The position numbers were made by a program, and so were the translations under genes. This document shows, in pieces, positions 12,955 through 19,415 of a DNA stretch of 20,886 nt. Source of the stretch: Baffinella frigidus. Taxonomy: Eukaryota; Cryptophyceae; Cryptomonadales; Baffinellaceae. The stretch is taken from positions 371,394-392,279 of the forward strand of contig MU646382.1 in assembly GCA_026770585.1 (NCBI GenBank), in the 5' to 3' direction. A model generated the notes under the pieces. The model was given only the letters and a program-made list of their open reading frames with translations, did not search any database and was not told the origin of the DNA. Each line of letters starts with the position of its first letter. Position 1 is the first letter of the stretch.

Positions 12955-13402
12955 ATAATGGCTCCAATTATTCTGGAATTGGAGCCAATTGCTCTGGAAT
13001 TGGAGCCATTGGCCCTCGGAGGCACCTCCGGTGCATGATGGCGCCTCTGCGTCATAGAGAAGTGTTCGTATGGCCGCACCAAAAATCATAGCCGCACCGA
13101 AACAAAAAAACAATGACAACGGTTGACGATGCCGGCACTAAACTGTCAACTTTCGAAATGGTTTCATCTGTTTCGTGGCCTACAGATGCGAAACCCGCTC
13201 TACGTGCAGATGCGTACTGATCTAACCGCGTCGAGTATTTGACTCAAATACGGTCTGGCAACGAAAATCAGTACACACCGGATTTGCCCAGTCACATCCG
13301 TGTAGTAATTTTTGTTGCAAATCGGATTGGAGATCCCCGAAATCGTATGTGACTCAAAACCTCGTCCGGATGAGATCCCAAGCGAAGAGGGCTGCGGGAC
13401 AT
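12955..13402. other. Gene B / gene C boundary, no exon seen
   Basis: Contains a 21-bp tandem (AATTGGAGCCAATTGCTCTGG type, 12964-13010) and a foldback element (13228-13330). Gene B's 5' end and promoter should lie here if the gene is short; I see no convincing start. Confidence 0.5.
13228..13330. mobile_element. Foldback element, GTAGTAATTT family
   Basis: Imperfect inverted repeat around TGGCAACGAAAATCAGTACA / TGTAGTAATTTTTGTTGCAA. Related to 13738-13900. Confidence 0.6.
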
Positions 13403-13528
13403 TTACCAGTCAGCCCACTTGTCCTCCCAGGTTGCCTCGGAATCCTCAGCCTCGTCGAAATCGGCATGGCCAACCTTGGCCTTGTGCTGGAACACCAGCT
13501 CAGAGCGCGCAGAGTCATCCCACGAATC
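13403..13528 (-). CDS. Gene C, last exon, acidic C-terminus WEDKWADW
   Basis: Acceptor GCGTGGCAG, then DSWDDSARSELVFQHKAKVG, HADFDEAEDSEATWEDKWAD, W, stop TAA (13403-13405): 41 codons, phase 0. Acidic, Trp-rich end reminiscent of short acidic interaction tails; not enough to name a family. An echo of its start (ACAG then GATTCGTGGGATGACGCG) lies just upstream at about 13562-13592. The acceptor sequence CCTGGCGTGGCAG resembles the end of the 126-bp MITE family plus CAG, as at 5545. Assignment to the same gene as the exons further right is inferred. Confidence 0.65.
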   Translation of the reverse strand, partial: DSWDDSARSELVFQHKAKVGHADFDEAEDSEATWEDKWADW

Positions 13529-13561
13529 CTGCCACGCCAGGTCATGAGTCAGAATTTCGAA

Positions 13562-13592
13562 CGCAACGTTTCGCGTCATCCCACGAATCCTG
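13562..13592 (-). repeat. Echo of the gene C last-exon start
   Basis: On -, CACACAG then GATTCGTGGGATGACGCGAA, matching the first five codons (DSWDD) of the exon exactly and then diverging. Confidence 0.75.
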
Positions 13593-13737
13593 TGTGCGAG
13601 CAGCTCTCTTCGTCAAAAACTAAGGGAGTTTTCCAGTATTTTCTTAGACCGGCTTCGGGGCCTGCTAGTCACCGTGTGTTTTCCATCGCACACGTGATTG
13701 TCGCCTCAACTGGAACCTCGGGCGAAAGCAATCCGTG

Positions 13738-13900
13738 GTGAGGATTTTATCCGGACGAGTATTCACGATGCAATCGATTTGGCAACGAAACTTACTACAC
13801 AATTGGATCATACTAGTAACAGTAAAGCATGTGTGTAGTAATTTCCGTTACCAAATCGTATTCATTGTGAACATTCACCGCGATTAGATTCTCGCCTCAA
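13738..13900. mobile_element. MITE, GTAGTAATTT family
   Basis: Inverted arms TTTGGCAACGAAACTTACTA / TAGTAATTTCCGTTACCAAA with outer parts TGAGGATT and CTCGCCTCA. Intronic in gene C. Confidence 0.7.
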
Positions 13901-13908
13901 GAAAAAAA

Positions 13909-14165
13909 CAAGAGCGCACTTTGTACTGCAAGAATCAGTGGCGAGGATTGTCGCCTCACCACGAAACAATGGCTTTCCTGCAGAACAAGTTCCAGTGTCC
14001 GCCTATGTTGGGAGCTCGAAGAACCTCAAGGACCTAATGATCGTACCTTGTACTGCACGAACGAGCCGTCTTTGTTGGTGGCTTTCGCAGGCGATCCATC
14101 CGCGTCCAGTGACCCTGCGAGCATGCCTGCCGTGCGGTTGCAATGTTTTTCAACAGCTAGGAAGG
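13909..14165 (+). pseudogene. Inverted partial copies of a gene C exon
   Basis: On + (antisense to gene C) the frame reads SGEDCRLTTK at 13935 and later NDRTLYCTNEPSLLVAFAGD at 14037, ending CAACAGCTAGGAAG|GTACCA; a further ERTLYCKNQ copy is at 13912. The - exon at 16739-16881 has TGEKCRLDTK directly followed by HDRTLYCTDEPSL. ACCTTGTACTGCACGAACGA against ACCCTGTACTGCACGGACGA shows recent common origin. Likely a rearranged inverted duplicate inside a gene C intron; it could alternatively be a small gene on +. Confidence 0.5.
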
Positions 14166-14167
14166 TA

Positions 14168-14218
14168 CCACGCCAGGACACTCAAAACATCCACTTTTGA
14201 CATCTTTCAAGGAAAATT
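14168..14218 (+). mobile_element. Truncated 126-bp-family MITE
   Basis: CCACGCCAGGACACTCAAAA followed by CATCCACTTTTGACATCTTT matches the first ~50 bp of the 7305 element; the rest is absent. It begins two bases after the GT of a donor-like GGAAG|GTACCA. Confidence 0.75.
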
Positions 14219-14383
14219 CGAGCATGCCTCTGCCGTGGGGGTTGAATGTTAACATCGCTAGCTGGTTCGATCTAGTCAACATCACTAGCTGGCTCAACCC
14301 ATTTCCACATCACTAGCTGCTTCAATCTAGTCATGGCTCCGCCTTTCAACATCGCAAGCGCGTGCACGCTTCCAGAGCACTGC

Positions 14384-14537
14384 GTTCCACCAACCCTCAC
14401 GGCTTGGGCAAATCGACGATTTTTGATTCCACGATTTCAAGGGGAATTGGAGCCGTTGAAGTCGAATTTCGAATTCAACCCCCTTGAAATCACAAATCGA
14501 AAATCGTCGATTTGCCCAAGCCGTGAGAGTTGGTGGT
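14384..14537. mobile_element. 154-bp foldback MITE
   Basis: Arms CCTCACGGCTTGGGCAAATC / GATTTGCCCAAGCCGTGAG continue for about 60 bp with few mismatches. No coding capacity. Confidence 0.88.
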
Positions 14538-14834
14538 TAGTCCTAGAGAAGCGCGGTGCAGCAGCAACGCGAGCAACCCCCATCCATGTGGGGTCCGCGG
14601 CGAAGCAGCCAGGAGCGAGACACCCCAGCATCCCACAGCCGAGTGGGCATCAACAAACAGATCACATTCATGGGAATGTCGATGCAAATTAAAACGTCTT
14701 GCTGGCACATCTAACAAAAACAAGGCACTGTTAAAACACTAGGAAATGCGTGTAACCTCTTCAGTGTTAAATGATTACCACAAAGGTCTGACGCAGCCCC
14801 GTCCGGGCGTTCTGAACTTCTTCAATATTCCCAC

Positions 14835-15009
14835 TAGAGCGCTGTGCAGAGAAGTTGGCCACCGAAAAATGGGGAAATGGGAAAATTGGAGCCATTTTGT
14901 CCACTTTTGAGAAATTCCTGGTACTGGATTTCTCAAAAGTTAACAAAATGGCTCCAATTTCTCGATTTTCCATTATTTCCCGTGGCAAACTTCTCTGCAC
15001 AGCGCTCTA
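14835..15009. mobile_element. 175-bp foldback MITE
   Basis: Arms TAGAGCGCTGTGCAGAGAAG / CTTCTCTGCACAGCGCTCTA are perfect over 20 bp, and complementarity continues through AATTGGAGCCATTTTGT. A solo end is at 3617-3652. Confidence 0.92.
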
Positions 15010-15014
15010 ACACG

Positions 15015-15155
15015 AGGCCCGCACCGAGCTTGCAGGCATCCATGGCACCACGTTTCTCTCAATTAAGCGTGGAGTAGCAGCAAGGATCGAGAACCCGCAC
15101 AACCCCCCAGCCAAGTAGCTTACAACCAACAGTGAAGCCAAGTGGACTTCGACAG
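15015..15155. repeat. Segmental duplicate of 15300-15400
   Basis: CAAGGATCGAGAACCCGCAC, CAGCCAAGTAGCTT and CCAACAGTGAAGCCAAGTGG recur at 15310-15395 with small changes. The second copy abuts the donor side of the 15411 exon; the two copies are separated by a family-1 MITE. Confidence 0.75.
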
Positions 15156-15260
15156 TATCACTTAAGTGTCGAGTAGGCTCATACGCCCTACCGTAGGGCC
15201 CTAGGACCTGCCTAGGACCTCTTGGCCGTCAAATTTGAAGGCCTCGCCACTTGAGGGATA
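15156..15260 (+). mobile_element. Family-1 MITE copy e
   Basis: Ends TATCACTTAAGTGTC / GCCACTTGAGGGATA, TA on both outer sides; core GGGCCCTAGGACCTGCCTAG and CGTCAAATTTGA. Confidence 0.92.
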
Positions 15261-15283
15261 TACAGGCGGAGGGACACGCAATA

Positions 15284-15307
15284 GGCCCCTCTAGCATTCT
15301 CGTGTGG
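15284..15307. mobile_element. Solo end of the 6248 MITE
   Basis: GGCCCCTCTAGCATTCTCGTGTGG matches the right TIR of 6248-6438. Confidence 0.75.
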
Positions 15308-15410
15308 CAGCAGCAAGGAATCGAGAACCCGCAGAAACCCCCAGCCAAGTATCGTTGAACCAACAGTGACGCCAAGTGGGCTTCGACACTATGCACAGGC
15401 GGAGGGGCAC

Positions 15411-15493
15411 CTGCGCTGACCCAGTGTTTGGAGTCAGAACCCCGGTAGAAGTCCCGCAGCTGCTCCTCTCGCTCCCACGATTCCAGCTTCGCC
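15411..15493 (-). CDS. Gene C, internal exon (ESWEREEQLRDFYRGSDSKH)
   Basis: Acceptor GTCGTGCAG, one base, then AKLESWEREEQLRDFYRG SDSKHWVSA and donor CAG|GTGCCC. The single leading base joins exactly with the two trailing bases of the 16486 exon (AG+G = Arg). Charged, helical. Its end phase does not match the 13403 exon, so at least one exon is missing between them. No family recognised. Confidence 0.65.
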
Positions 15494-15807
15494 CTGCACG
15501 ACGCAACACCAATCTCATCTCGGAACATACCAGAATCTGTGACGTGCGCGACGCACGTCGTTTGGTTTCTTATGAGCGAGGTACCCCAGGAGCCACCACA
15601 GCCAACGAAGGCTTCTGAGCGGGAATATCTCTCGGAACATGCCATAATCTGCCCACATAAACAGGCGTAATATAGCATCATAGTATGCCTAAAATCTTAT
15701 GCATACCCTTATCTTCGGCGTCGGAAGCCTAATATAGCTTGACGCAACACAACTATCAGCGTCTGCGAACACACCCAGCCCGGTCCCGTCATCTCCCGGC
15801 TGCAAAC

Positions 15808-15969
15808 CCACACAGCGGGCTACGCAGGGAAAACATAGTCAAATCTAGGGCATTTTCAGTTACCTTATCCGTAGGGACCCCCCCCATGTCCCCACGAGTT
15901 GTCTACCCTAGGGTCCTAGGTGTTGTCTCCTATGGGTTATTCAAAATCCCTTCGAAGGCCGCTGTGTGG
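15808..15969 (+). mobile_element. 162-bp MITE (CCACACAGCGG ends), copy 2
   Basis: TIRs CCACACAGCGGGCTACGCAG / CCTTCGAAGGCCGCTGTGTGG type; shares CCTTATCCGTAGG and CTATGGGTTATTCAA with copy 1 at 10602 in reverse. Confidence 0.85.
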
Positions 15970-16374
15970 CAAAGACTGCCCGGTTAGACAAACCGCAAGG
16001 ATCCCGCATCATCCTTGGTCCACGTCACATTCTACCCCGCGCCGCTCTCGCGTCTCACGTCTGACACACCCTGCCCCCCCCACCCTCCGCAGCGCCAGAC
16101 ATAACACCACACGAGACCCCCCCGCGCGCCCGAAAATCTCCAGCGTACGGGCTGCCTCCCTTATCCGGTATGCCAAGGGGGCGACCATCGGTGGGGCCTT
16201 GGCTCAACCCGGGAGCGAAACGGGTGCCGGCTGACCTGCCCCCCCCCCACACCCCCCAGCGGCAGGCAACACGCCGCGCGAGAACCCCACGCGCGCCCGA
16301 CAGCACACGGAGCGATCCGGCAGCGGAACGGGTGCTGGCTCCTGGTTTTTGTTTGGTTATCTCACCCGGCAGTC

Positions 16375-16440
16375 TTTGTCTGCACCTGCCCGCCGTCTTT
16401 TCCTGCGCGCGGAGCGATTCGGACAGACGGCGCAGGCGGG
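16375..16440 (-). repeat. Echo of the 16486 exon's 3' end and donor
   Basis: On - reads RLRRLSESLRAQEKTAG then AG|GTGCAG, against RHLSEALRAQEKAAG AG|GTCAGT. Silent CTA/CTG and GAG/GAA, three replacements. Confidence 0.75.
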
Positions 16441-16485
16441 ACGGGTGCTATCTGACCTGCCCGAGCGGAACGGGTGCGGACTGAC

Positions 16486-16604
16486 CTGCCCGCCGCCTTT
16501 TCCTGCGCGCGGAGGGCCTCGGATAGATGGCGCAGGCCCACGCGCACCGCCTCGGAGTTGGGCGCGCCCTTCCCGCCCGCCACCGTCGCTTTCACCGCCG
16601 CCGC
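16486..16604 (-). CDS. Gene C, internal exon (GGKGAPNSEAVRVGL)
   Basis: Acceptor GTTCGAACAG and donor GGGCAG|GTCAGT. 39 codons plus two bases: AAAVKATVAGGKGAPNSEAV, RVGLRHLSEALRAQEKAAG. GC-rich third positions, helical second half. Phase joins to the 15411 exon. Unknown family; the helix-forming, Lys/Glu/Gln-rich content continues across the junction (EALRAQEKAAG-R-AKLESW). Confidence 0.68.
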
Positions 16605-16738
16605 CTGTTCGAACACAGGAGCTCGTTCTTACGGGCGTTCTGCCAAGATGGGAAGGGGCGACGGGGCCGGCGGTACCGTTCCTGAGGTTCGTAGACTTTT
16701 GTATCACTCATCTCAAGGCGTAAGGGCCTATCTAGGAC

Positions 16739-16881
16739 CTGTTTCGAGAGTAATAAAGAAGAAGCAGAAGCACAGGGGCGGCGTGTCATTTCCTCAGGAG
16801 GGGGCAAAGACGGCTCGTCCGTGCAGTACAGGGTGCGGTCGTGTTTCGTGTCGAGGCGACACTTCTCGCCAGTGTCAGATC
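16739..16881 (-). CDS. Gene C, probable exon (TGEKCRLDTKHDRTLYCTD)
   Basis: From CTGGAG on -: SDTGEKCRLDTKHDRTLYCT, DEPSLPPPEEMTRRPCASAS, SLLLSKQ, donor ACAG|GTCCTA, phase 0 end matching the 16486 exon. Supported by the related inverted copy at 13909-14165, which conserves CRLxTK and DRTLYCTxEPSL in frame. Two cysteines. The last third is low-complexity and the acceptor is uncertain. Confidence 0.55.
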
Positions 16882-16949
16882 CTCCAGGGGGGGGCGTCAT
16901 ACTGACAGGCGTTCCCTCTGAGGAGAGCCCGGAGATAAGAGAATCGCAT

Positions 16950-17049
16950 GGGAGGATGGGGGGGGCGTGCAGAGGGCGATGCGGGAGGCAATTGGCTGGA
17001 CGGTCTCGGTGATCACGTTGATCCGGACCAGTTGGTTGGCAATCAGGAA
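16950..17049 (-). CDS. Gene C, probable exon (ANQLVRINVITETVQPIASR)
   Basis: On - after GAGATAG: FLIANQLVRINVITETVQP, IASRIALC, open to a GTCAGT at about 16907. Amphipathic helical character. An echo at about 17125-17185 (TFQP..ASRIVLCTP) has more silent than replacement changes plus a one-base deletion, supporting the frame. The phase link to the 18313 exon is not established. Confidence 0.45.
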
Positions 17050-17069
17050 CTATCTCCCCTTGACGGGGA

Positions 17070-17250
17070 TGGCACTAGAGGCTGCCCTGCGGACCTGGGC
17101 CTCAGTCCTGGGGGGGGGGGGGTCACATGGGAGGATTGGGGGGAGGGCGTGCAGAGTACGATGCGAGAGGCAACGGCTGGAACGTGCGGAGTCTAGAGGC
17201 TCTCCTACGGACCTGGGCCTCAGCTTGCGCGACGCCAGGCATGACAGGCT
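17070..17250 (-). repeat. Duplicated EAQVRR block and echo of the 16950 exon
   Basis: TGAGGCCCAGGTCCG occurs at 17090-17104 and 17209-17223 (read on -), followed by AGGGCAGCCTCTAG or AGGAGAGCCTCTAG; the frame EAQVRR(A/R)AS is open in both. Either copy could be a short exon of gene C. Confidence 0.45.
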
Positions 17251-17680
17251 CCAGCCGCCCCGACGCTCGCGCCCCTAGCCCCGTCCCAGGCCGCCACCCT
17301 GTGGATGCGCGCCGCGCTTCAGTTGCGGTTCCACCAAAACTCGAAAAGCTCAAAACCACATAGGAGTTGTGGATAAGGTTATCGCTTAAAGTCCGCGCCA
17401 GGCTCGGATCAGTTGTGGTTCGGGTGCGGATGCGCGCCATGGTTCAGTTGCGGTTTGCACCCAGGCGTCGCCGCGTCCATCCCTCAAGTGCCCAGTAGGC
17501 TCATACGCCCCCAGCCCGGTCCCAGGCCGCCACTCTGTTCAGTGCGTTTCACGGTTCAGTTGCGGTTCCACCAAAACCCGAAAATCTCAAAACCACATGG
17601 GAGTTATGGATAACGTTGTCGGTTGAAGTCCATCCTTCATCCCACTGCAACAAATCGCCCCGGTTCGCACCCAGGCGTCG
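17250..17680. repeat. Segmental duplication, two ~110-bp copies
   Basis: 17268-17385 and 17510-17635 share CCCAGGCCGCCA, TTCAGTTGCGGTTCCACCAA and CTCAAAACCACATrGGAGTT. CACCCAGGCGTCGC also occurs at 17458 and 17669, each time just before a family-1 MITE end. Confidence 0.8.
17479..17512 (+). mobile_element. Family-1 MITE copy f, 5' fragment
   Basis: ATCCCTCAAGTGCCCAGTAG GCTCATACGCCC, then unrelated duplicate sequence; the rest of the element is absent. Confidence 0.8.
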
Positions 17681-17687
17681 CAGCGTT

Positions 17688-17820
17688 TATCCCCTAAGTG
17701 CCCAGTAGGCTCATACGCCCTACGGTAGGGCCCTAGGACCTGCCTAGGGCGAGTTAGGGTGAAAATTCCTGCCTAGGGCGAGTTAGGGTGAATATTCACC
17801 CTGTGGGCACTTAAGGGATA
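17688..17820 (+). mobile_element. Family-1 MITE copy g, with internal duplication
   Basis: Ends TATCCCCTAAGTGCCC / GGGCACTTAAGGGATA. Longer than its relatives because a ~30-bp block (GCCTAGGGCGAGTTAGGGTG plus AAnATTC) is present twice. Confidence 0.92.
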
Positions 17821-18312
17821 GTGACATTGATTTCTGATCCGTTGGCGGTTCTTCTCATTTCTGAAGGTGGGTGGCCCGTCCAATCGGAGAGGCGGTGCTT
17901 GAAATCGTCAAGGTTGGTAGGAATGCATGTGATACAAGGAATATATGTGATGCCATTCTTTCGAAAGTTCCTAGCTTCAGACGGGTCGCGTCGACAGATG
18001 CATCAAGGTTGCGGTGCGCGGAGTCGTGTGTCGGGCGTCAGGGCACCGAGTATTGAAGACGCGGGTGCGGTAGCGGGTCTACGTGCGGCTCAGAGCAAAA
18101 ATGATCGTGCGTGCGTCAATCATATTCCTGTAACAGAATCGGCAACGACGCCGATACTGAGGGGGTCTTGGCCCATACACACAGTAAAACATCGTACCAG
18201 CCCTCGCATCGCCACACTGCGAGACAGCCCGGGGGGGTTGGTTTCGAGTGCGAAATTCCGTGAACGTTTCGAGTGCGAAATTATGTAAGCTATGGCGGGG
18301 CGAGGGACGCAC
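17821..18312 (-). other. Intron of gene C, no exon recognised
   Basis: Frames are open for 155 codons on + and partly in a second frame, but no protein is recognised, no echo supports it, and it lies antisense in a gene C intron. GTTTCGAGTGCGAAATT occurs twice at 18240-18280. Confidence 0.45.
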
Positions 18313-18482
18313 CCCACACGCGCACAAGCATCTGAAACCCAACGTTGCTCTCATCCAGCGGCAGCCCGATCGGGCCTTCCGTCGCGTCCTCCTCGTCAAG
18401 TTCTGGCCCCCGCCCATACCCCTGATCCGTGCGCGCGTGCGCCACCATGCCCATTGACCATGTCACCACGGAGGGGAGCGAC
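18313..18482 (-). CDS. Gene C, internal exon (SLPSVVTWSMGMVAHARTDQ)
   Basis: Acceptor CTGAACCAG, one base, 56 codons: SLPSVVTWSMGMVAHARTDQ, GYGRGPELDEEDATEGPIGL, PLDESNVGFQMLVRVW, then GGG|GTGCGT. The leading base joins the two bases left at the end of the 19416 exon (CG+G = Arg). The first 20 codons are duplicated upstream (18523-18583) with five differences, all silent, so the frame is certain. The second half is acidic. Family not recognised. Confidence 0.75.
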
Positions 18483-18522
18483 CTGGTTCAGGGTGTAAGG
18501 TTTAGGGGTTGGGGAGGTACAA

Positions 18523-18583
18523 CTGATCCGTGCGAGCGTGCGCGACCATGCCCATTGACCACGTCACCACGGAGGGAAGGGAC
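18523..18583 (-). repeat. Echo of the 18313 exon's start, silent changes only
   Basis: Encodes SLPSVVTWSMGMVAHARTDQ identically. TCG/TCC, CTC/CTT, ACA/ACG, GTG/GTC and GCG/GCT are the only changes. It is preceded by an A-tract then AG, and followed by GTTGTACC (donor-like) and a 42-nt GT-AG spacer made of CCCTAAACC-type sequence leading into the real exon. Confidence 0.9.
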
Positions 18584-18599
18584 CTTTTTTTTTGGGGGG

Positions 18600-18925
18600 G
18601 GGGGTAGGGTTTAGGGTTTGGGGTGTGGGGTTTGGGGTTTAGGGTTTAGGGTTTAGGGTTTAGGGTTTAGGGATTAGGGTTTAGGGTTTGGGGTTTAGGG
18701 GTTAGGGTTTAGGGATTAGGGTGTAGGGTTTGGAGTTTGAGCTTTGGGGTGTAAGGTTCCGGGTTTCAGGTTTTGTGCAGGGTTCGGTGTTTGGTGTTTA
18801 GGGTTTAGGGTTTAGGGCTTAGGATTTAGGGTATAGAGTTCAGGGATTATGGTGTAGGGTTTGGGTGTAAGGTTTCGGGTTAAGGATTTAGGGTTCAGGG
18901 TTTTGGGTTGAGGGTTACGGAACGG
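18600..18925 (-). repeat. Long TTTAGGG array (CCCTAAA on -)
   Basis: G-rich on +, thus C-rich on the sense strand of gene C. Best preserved at 18605-18720, degenerate after. It lies in the inferred intron between the 18313 and 19416 exons. Confidence 0.92.
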
Positions 18926-19140
18926 AGTCGTGTTTTCAAATTTACCAGAGGGTCGTTAAAATCTCGCTCTTACAATCTGGTGCTAAACTAAGAACACACG
19001 GGGGTCGACCCCGTTCCATATTCTTAAGTTACGGGTGCGTGTACACAATTTCCCTCTAGACCAACAGGGCTCGAGGGTCGGTCGGTCGTCGTGTTCCTAA
19101 ATTCGTACCAGGCGGTTGACTTAATCTTGCGTTTACCGTT
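18926..19140. other. Non-repetitive spacer between two TTTAGGG arrays
   Basis: Nothing recognised; contains GGTCGGTCGGTCGTCGTG and no convincing exon. Confidence 0.5.
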
Positions 19141-19408
19141 GAGGGTTCCAGGGTTCAGGGTTCAGGGTTTAGGGTTTAGGGGTAAGGGATAAGGGGTTCG
19201 GGTTAAGGGGTTCGGGTTAAGGAGTTCGGGTTTGTGTTTTAGGATTTAGGGTTTGGGGTTTAGGTCTTAGGGTTTGGTTATTTTAGGGTTTATGATTTAT
19301 GGTTGAAGGTTTAGTGTTTAGGGTTTAGGGTCTAGGGTTTAGGGTTCAGTGGTTAGGGTTTAGGGTTTAGGGTTTAGGGTTTAGGGTTCAGGGTCCAGGG
19401 TCCAGGGT
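19141..19408 (-). repeat. Second TTTAGGG array, abutting a gene C exon
   Basis: GGGTTCAGGG, GGGTTTAGGG and GGGGTTCGGGTTAAGG units; the last units (GGGTCCAGGGTTCAGG) touch the end of the 19416 exon. Confidence 0.9.
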
Positions 19409-19415
19409 TCAGGAC

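Larger units (their letters stand above)
15494..16485 (-). other. Intron of gene C
   Basis: Holds a short tandem (TCTCGGAACATrCCAkAATCTG at 15520 and 15630), a solo TIR at 15567, a 162-bp MITE (15808) and, at 16255-16440, echoes of the 16486 exon. Repeated CCCGCGCGCCCGA and CGGAACGGGTGC strings fill 16110-16330. Confidence 0.55.

Noticed and set aside
17821-18288. 155-codon open frame on + next to a MITE
   Set aside because: No recognisable protein, a second frame is also partly open, and it is antisense within an inferred intron of gene C. Not excluded, but unsupported.
18600-19408. True telomere or chromosome end
   Set aside because: The TTTAGGG arrays are short, degenerate, interrupted and flanked on both sides by exons; similar arrays are spread through introns in both orientations.
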